A DNA stretch of 6,984 nucleotides, taken from contig DEQI01000368.1 in NCBI GenBank assembly GCA_002360295.1, forward strand, positions 1-6,984. The letters run 5' to 3'. Shown here in pieces: positions 5,438 to 6,984 of this stretch. A program made the position numbers and the translations under genes. Source of the stretch: Planococcaceae bacterium UBA3370. GTDB lineage: Bacteria > Bacillota > Bacilli > Bacillales_A > Planococcaceae. The notes under the pieces were generated by a model. It was not told the origin of the DNA. It searched no databases and saw only the letters and a program-made list of their open reading frames with translations. Position 1 is the first letter of the stretch. The number at the start of each line of letters is the position of its first letter.

Positions 5438-5803
5438 TTATTTATTGTCTTCTGTTAATAATGGTAAATATTTTTGTAAAAAAGAAGCTGTTTCATCGTT
5501 CCCTTGAAATGTTTTATAGGGTCCTGAATCTCGGAGCTCTTGTAGCATTTCAAGCGCTACCCCTTCCCCACGATAAGATGGAATAACCGTAATATGCTGA
5601 ATTGTCGCATTTGTATCATTCACTAATAAACCAACAATTCCTACGAATTCCTCTCCCTTTTTCCACAAATATAAAACCCAATTTTCATCTTGCTCATATT
5701 GCTGCATCGTTTCCATTAAACGCTTGACATCTTTTTCTTGCGGCATTAATGAAATTAAACCCATCGCAATTTTTTCTAGAGCTTTTTTATATCTTACTAG
5801 CAT
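5438..5803 (-). CDS. ribT: RibT, GNAT-family acetyltransferase
   Basis: RibT is a small GNAT-fold acetyltransferase, encoded in B. subtilis as the last gene of the riboflavin operon; its substrate is not established as far as I know. The 121 residues begin MLVRYKKALEKIAMGLISLM, nearly the same as B. subtilis RibT (124 residues). The acetyl-CoA-binding motif is R78-GE-G81-V-A83 within VIPSYRGEGVALEML, preceded by the IQHITV strand. GAGGGA (5812-5817) is 8 nt before the ATG. Unlike in B. subtilis, no ribD/E/A/H gene lies beside it; its upstream neighbours are lysA and a small membrane ORF, 80 nt away. It may be read from lysA or from a weak promoter in that gap. It ends facing ypuF. Confidence 0.9.
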   Translation of the reverse strand: MLVRYKKALEKIAMGLISLMPQEKDVKRLMETMQQYEQDENWVLYLWKKGEEFVGIVGLLVNDTNATIQHITVIPSYRGEGVALEMLQELRDSGPYKTFQGNDETASFLQKYLPLLTEDNK

Positions 5804-5834
5804 GTCAACATTCCCTCATTTTCTATCATTGCAC

Positions 5835-5864
5835 ATCCTACCATATTGATAACCAAAAAGGCAA
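5835..5864 (-). promoter_or_regulatory. Weak candidate promoter of ribT
   Basis: Minus-strand TTGCCT (5864-5859), an 18-nt spacer and TAGGAT (5840-5835), each four of six matches to the SigA consensus. It is well placed about 30 nt before ribT, but the match is poor. Read-through from lysA is an equally good explanation for ribT expression. Confidence 0.22.
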
Positions 5865-5883
5865 TGACATAAATTTACAAGCG

Positions 5884-5988
5884 TTAGTCAACTAAAAACA
5901 TAGGAATGATCACAAAAATATATAAAATGGCCCACGCTAAACAGAAAATAGAAAGCCCTGCTAATAACTTTACCTTTGAAAACTTCAA
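5884..5988 (-). CDS. Possible 34-residue membrane peptide directly after lysA
   Basis: A short frame starts with TTG at 5988, one codon after the lysA TAG and in the same reading frame, and ends with TAA at 5884. AAAAAGGGTGA, made by the last lysA codons, ends 7 nt before the TTG and is a good ribosome-binding site. The peptide has a basic start (MKFSKVK) and then an uninterrupted hydrophobic stretch from about residue 8 to 33, including C16, W19 and P29, so a single membrane helix is expected. Translational coupling to lysA is the likely expression mode. Alternatively, read-through of the lysA TAG would attach this helix to the C-terminus of LysA. I do not recognise a family. Short length and the TTG start leave real doubt, but a chance frame would rarely combine a good site with such a clean helix. 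Confidence 0.55.
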   Translation of the reverse strand: MKFSKVKLLAGLSIFCLAWAILYIFVIIPMFLVD

Positions 5989-5991
5989 CGA

Positions 5992-6984
5992 CTATTCACC
6001 CTTTTTTAATGATAACGGGAGATCATTTTGTACGATATTTTCATAACTTTCGCGTTTAATCACTAATTGATGTTGACCATTCTCTACAAACACAACTGCC
6101 GGACGTGGTACTCGGTTATAGTTTGAAGCCATCGAATAACCATATGCCCCCGTACAGAACATAGCTAATATATCGCCAGCATTTGCCTGTTGTAAAGAAG
6201 CATCGATGATTAATTTATCTCCTGATTCACAAAGCTTTCCAGCAACAGTGTATGTACTGTTCTTTGCCTCATTAGCCTTATTTGCTAGAATCGCCTCGTA
6301 TTTCGCATCATATAGAGCTGGGCGAATATTATCACTCATACCTCCATCTACCGCAATGTATTCACGTACACCTGGTACTGTCTTTTGAGAACCAATTGTG
6401 TAAAGAGATGTACCTGCATCCCCAACAAGAGAGCGACCTGGTTCTATCCAAATCTCTGGCATTGCTAATTTTAGCTCAGTCGCTTCCTGTTGCACTGTTT
6501 TGATCATCTCTTCTACATAAATAGGAGGATTAAGTGGCTTATCTTCAGACGTGTAACGAATTCCAAAGCCACCACCTAAATTGAGTACTGAACATTCAAA
6601 GTTATGCTTTTCTTTCCATTCTCCAATTTTTTTCATAAGCTTACCTGCTGCTAAGCTAAAGCCATCTGTCTCAAAAATTTGTGAACCGATATGGCAATGC
6701 AATCCTAGTAGCTGTATATATTGGTGATCTATTACTTGTGAAAAAGCTTGATCTGCTTGACCATTGCCTAGATCAAAACCAAATTTAGAATCCGCTTGAC
6801 CAGTTGTGATAAAATCATGTGTATGCGCTTCGACACCAGGCGTTACTCGTAATAAAATACGCATGGATTGATTTTTTTCTTCAGATAATTGTTTTAATAG
6901 TGCTATTTCGTAAAAGTTATCGACAACAATACAACCAATTCCTGTATTAAATGCTAATTCTAATTCAGCCATCGATTTATTGTT
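5992..6984 (-). CDS. lysA: LysA, diaminopimelate decarboxylase (C-terminal three quarters)
   Basis: LysA is a PLP-dependent fold-III decarboxylase that converts meso-diaminopimelate to L-lysine, the last step of lysine synthesis in the cytoplasm. The frame is open to the right edge: the four codons before the first visible Met encode NNKS, which fits the HGNNKS segment of LysA, so that Met is internal. 330 residues are visible and roughly 100 N-terminal ones, including the PLP lysine, lie outside. Counted in the visible part, motifs are HCHIGSQ (96-102), GGGFG of the PLP-phosphate loop (137-141), EPGRS (181-185), the active-site CESGD (252-256) and GAYGYSMASNYN (279-290). It ends ...SLKKGE-TAG, with the last codons also forming the ribosome-binding site of the small ORF behind it. 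No defect is seen. Confidence 0.95.
   Translation of the reverse strand, partial: NNKSMAELELAFNTGIGCIVVDNFYEIALLKQLSEEKNQSMRILLRVTPGVEAHTHDFITTGQADSKFGFDLGNGQADQAFSQVIDHQYIQLLGLHCHIGSQIFETDGFSLAAGKLMKKIGEWKEKHNFECSVLNLGGGFGIRYTSEDKPLNPPIYVEEMIKTVQQEATELKLAMPEIWIEPGRSLVGDAGTSLYTIGSQKTVPGVREYIAVDGGMSDNIRPALYDAKYEAILANKANEAKNSTYTVAGKLCESGDKLIIDASLQQANAGDILAMFCTGAYGYSMASNYNRVPRPAVVFVENGQHQLVIKRESYENIVQNDLPLSLKKGE

Noticed and set aside
6206..6503. Plus-strand open frames opposite lysA
   Set aside because: They are antisense to conserved LysA motifs and have no supporting start site.

Overview
The window is a stretch of conserved chromosome from a low-G+C Gram-positive bacterium of the order Bacillales. 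The gene set (resB, resA, rluB, dacB, scpB, scpA, ypuF, ribT, lysA) is the neighbourhood known from Bacillus subtilis, but several joints differ. The protein sequences, the interspersed repeats and the altered order suggest the Planococcaceae/Lysinibacillus side of the order rather than B. subtilis itself. That placement is inference, not a species call. All genes are on the minus strand except ypuF.

Reading in the direction of transcription (right to left): the right edge holds lysA, the last enzyme of lysine biosynthesis, cut off at its N-terminus. Directly after its TAG stop, in the same frame and behind a usable ribosome-binding site, is a 34-codon membrane-peptide ORF. Next is ribT (GNAT acetyltransferase), here without any riboflavin genes beside it. 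ribT runs into ypuF (DUF309), which converges on it, and an 11-bp hairpin lies between the two 3' ends. An AT-rich divergent promoter region separates ypuF from scpA-scpB-dacB, a tightly packed unit (26-nt overlap, then a 12-nt gap). This unit joins the chromosome-condensation proteins ScpA/ScpB to a DacB-type D,D-carboxypeptidase and ends at an intrinsic terminator that overlaps the dacB stop codon.

A 596-nt stretch without genes follows, between dacB and rluB. In B. subtilis spmA and spmB lie here. In this window it holds two near-identical 54-nt repeats, a related partial copy between them, several inverted repeats, and a candidate rluB promoter. Then come rluB (23S rRNA pseudouridine synthase), an extended -10 promoter with a catabolite-control-like site, and the start of the cytochrome c biogenesis operon resA-resB, with resB running off the left edge.

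I see no phage, transposase, CRISPR, tRNA or rRNA. The points most worth a second look are the in-frame membrane ORF behind lysA, the repeat island where spmAB would be expected, and the rearranged ypuF and ribT, where ypuF still carries a strong Shine-Dalgarno sequence at its 3' end with no gene behind it.
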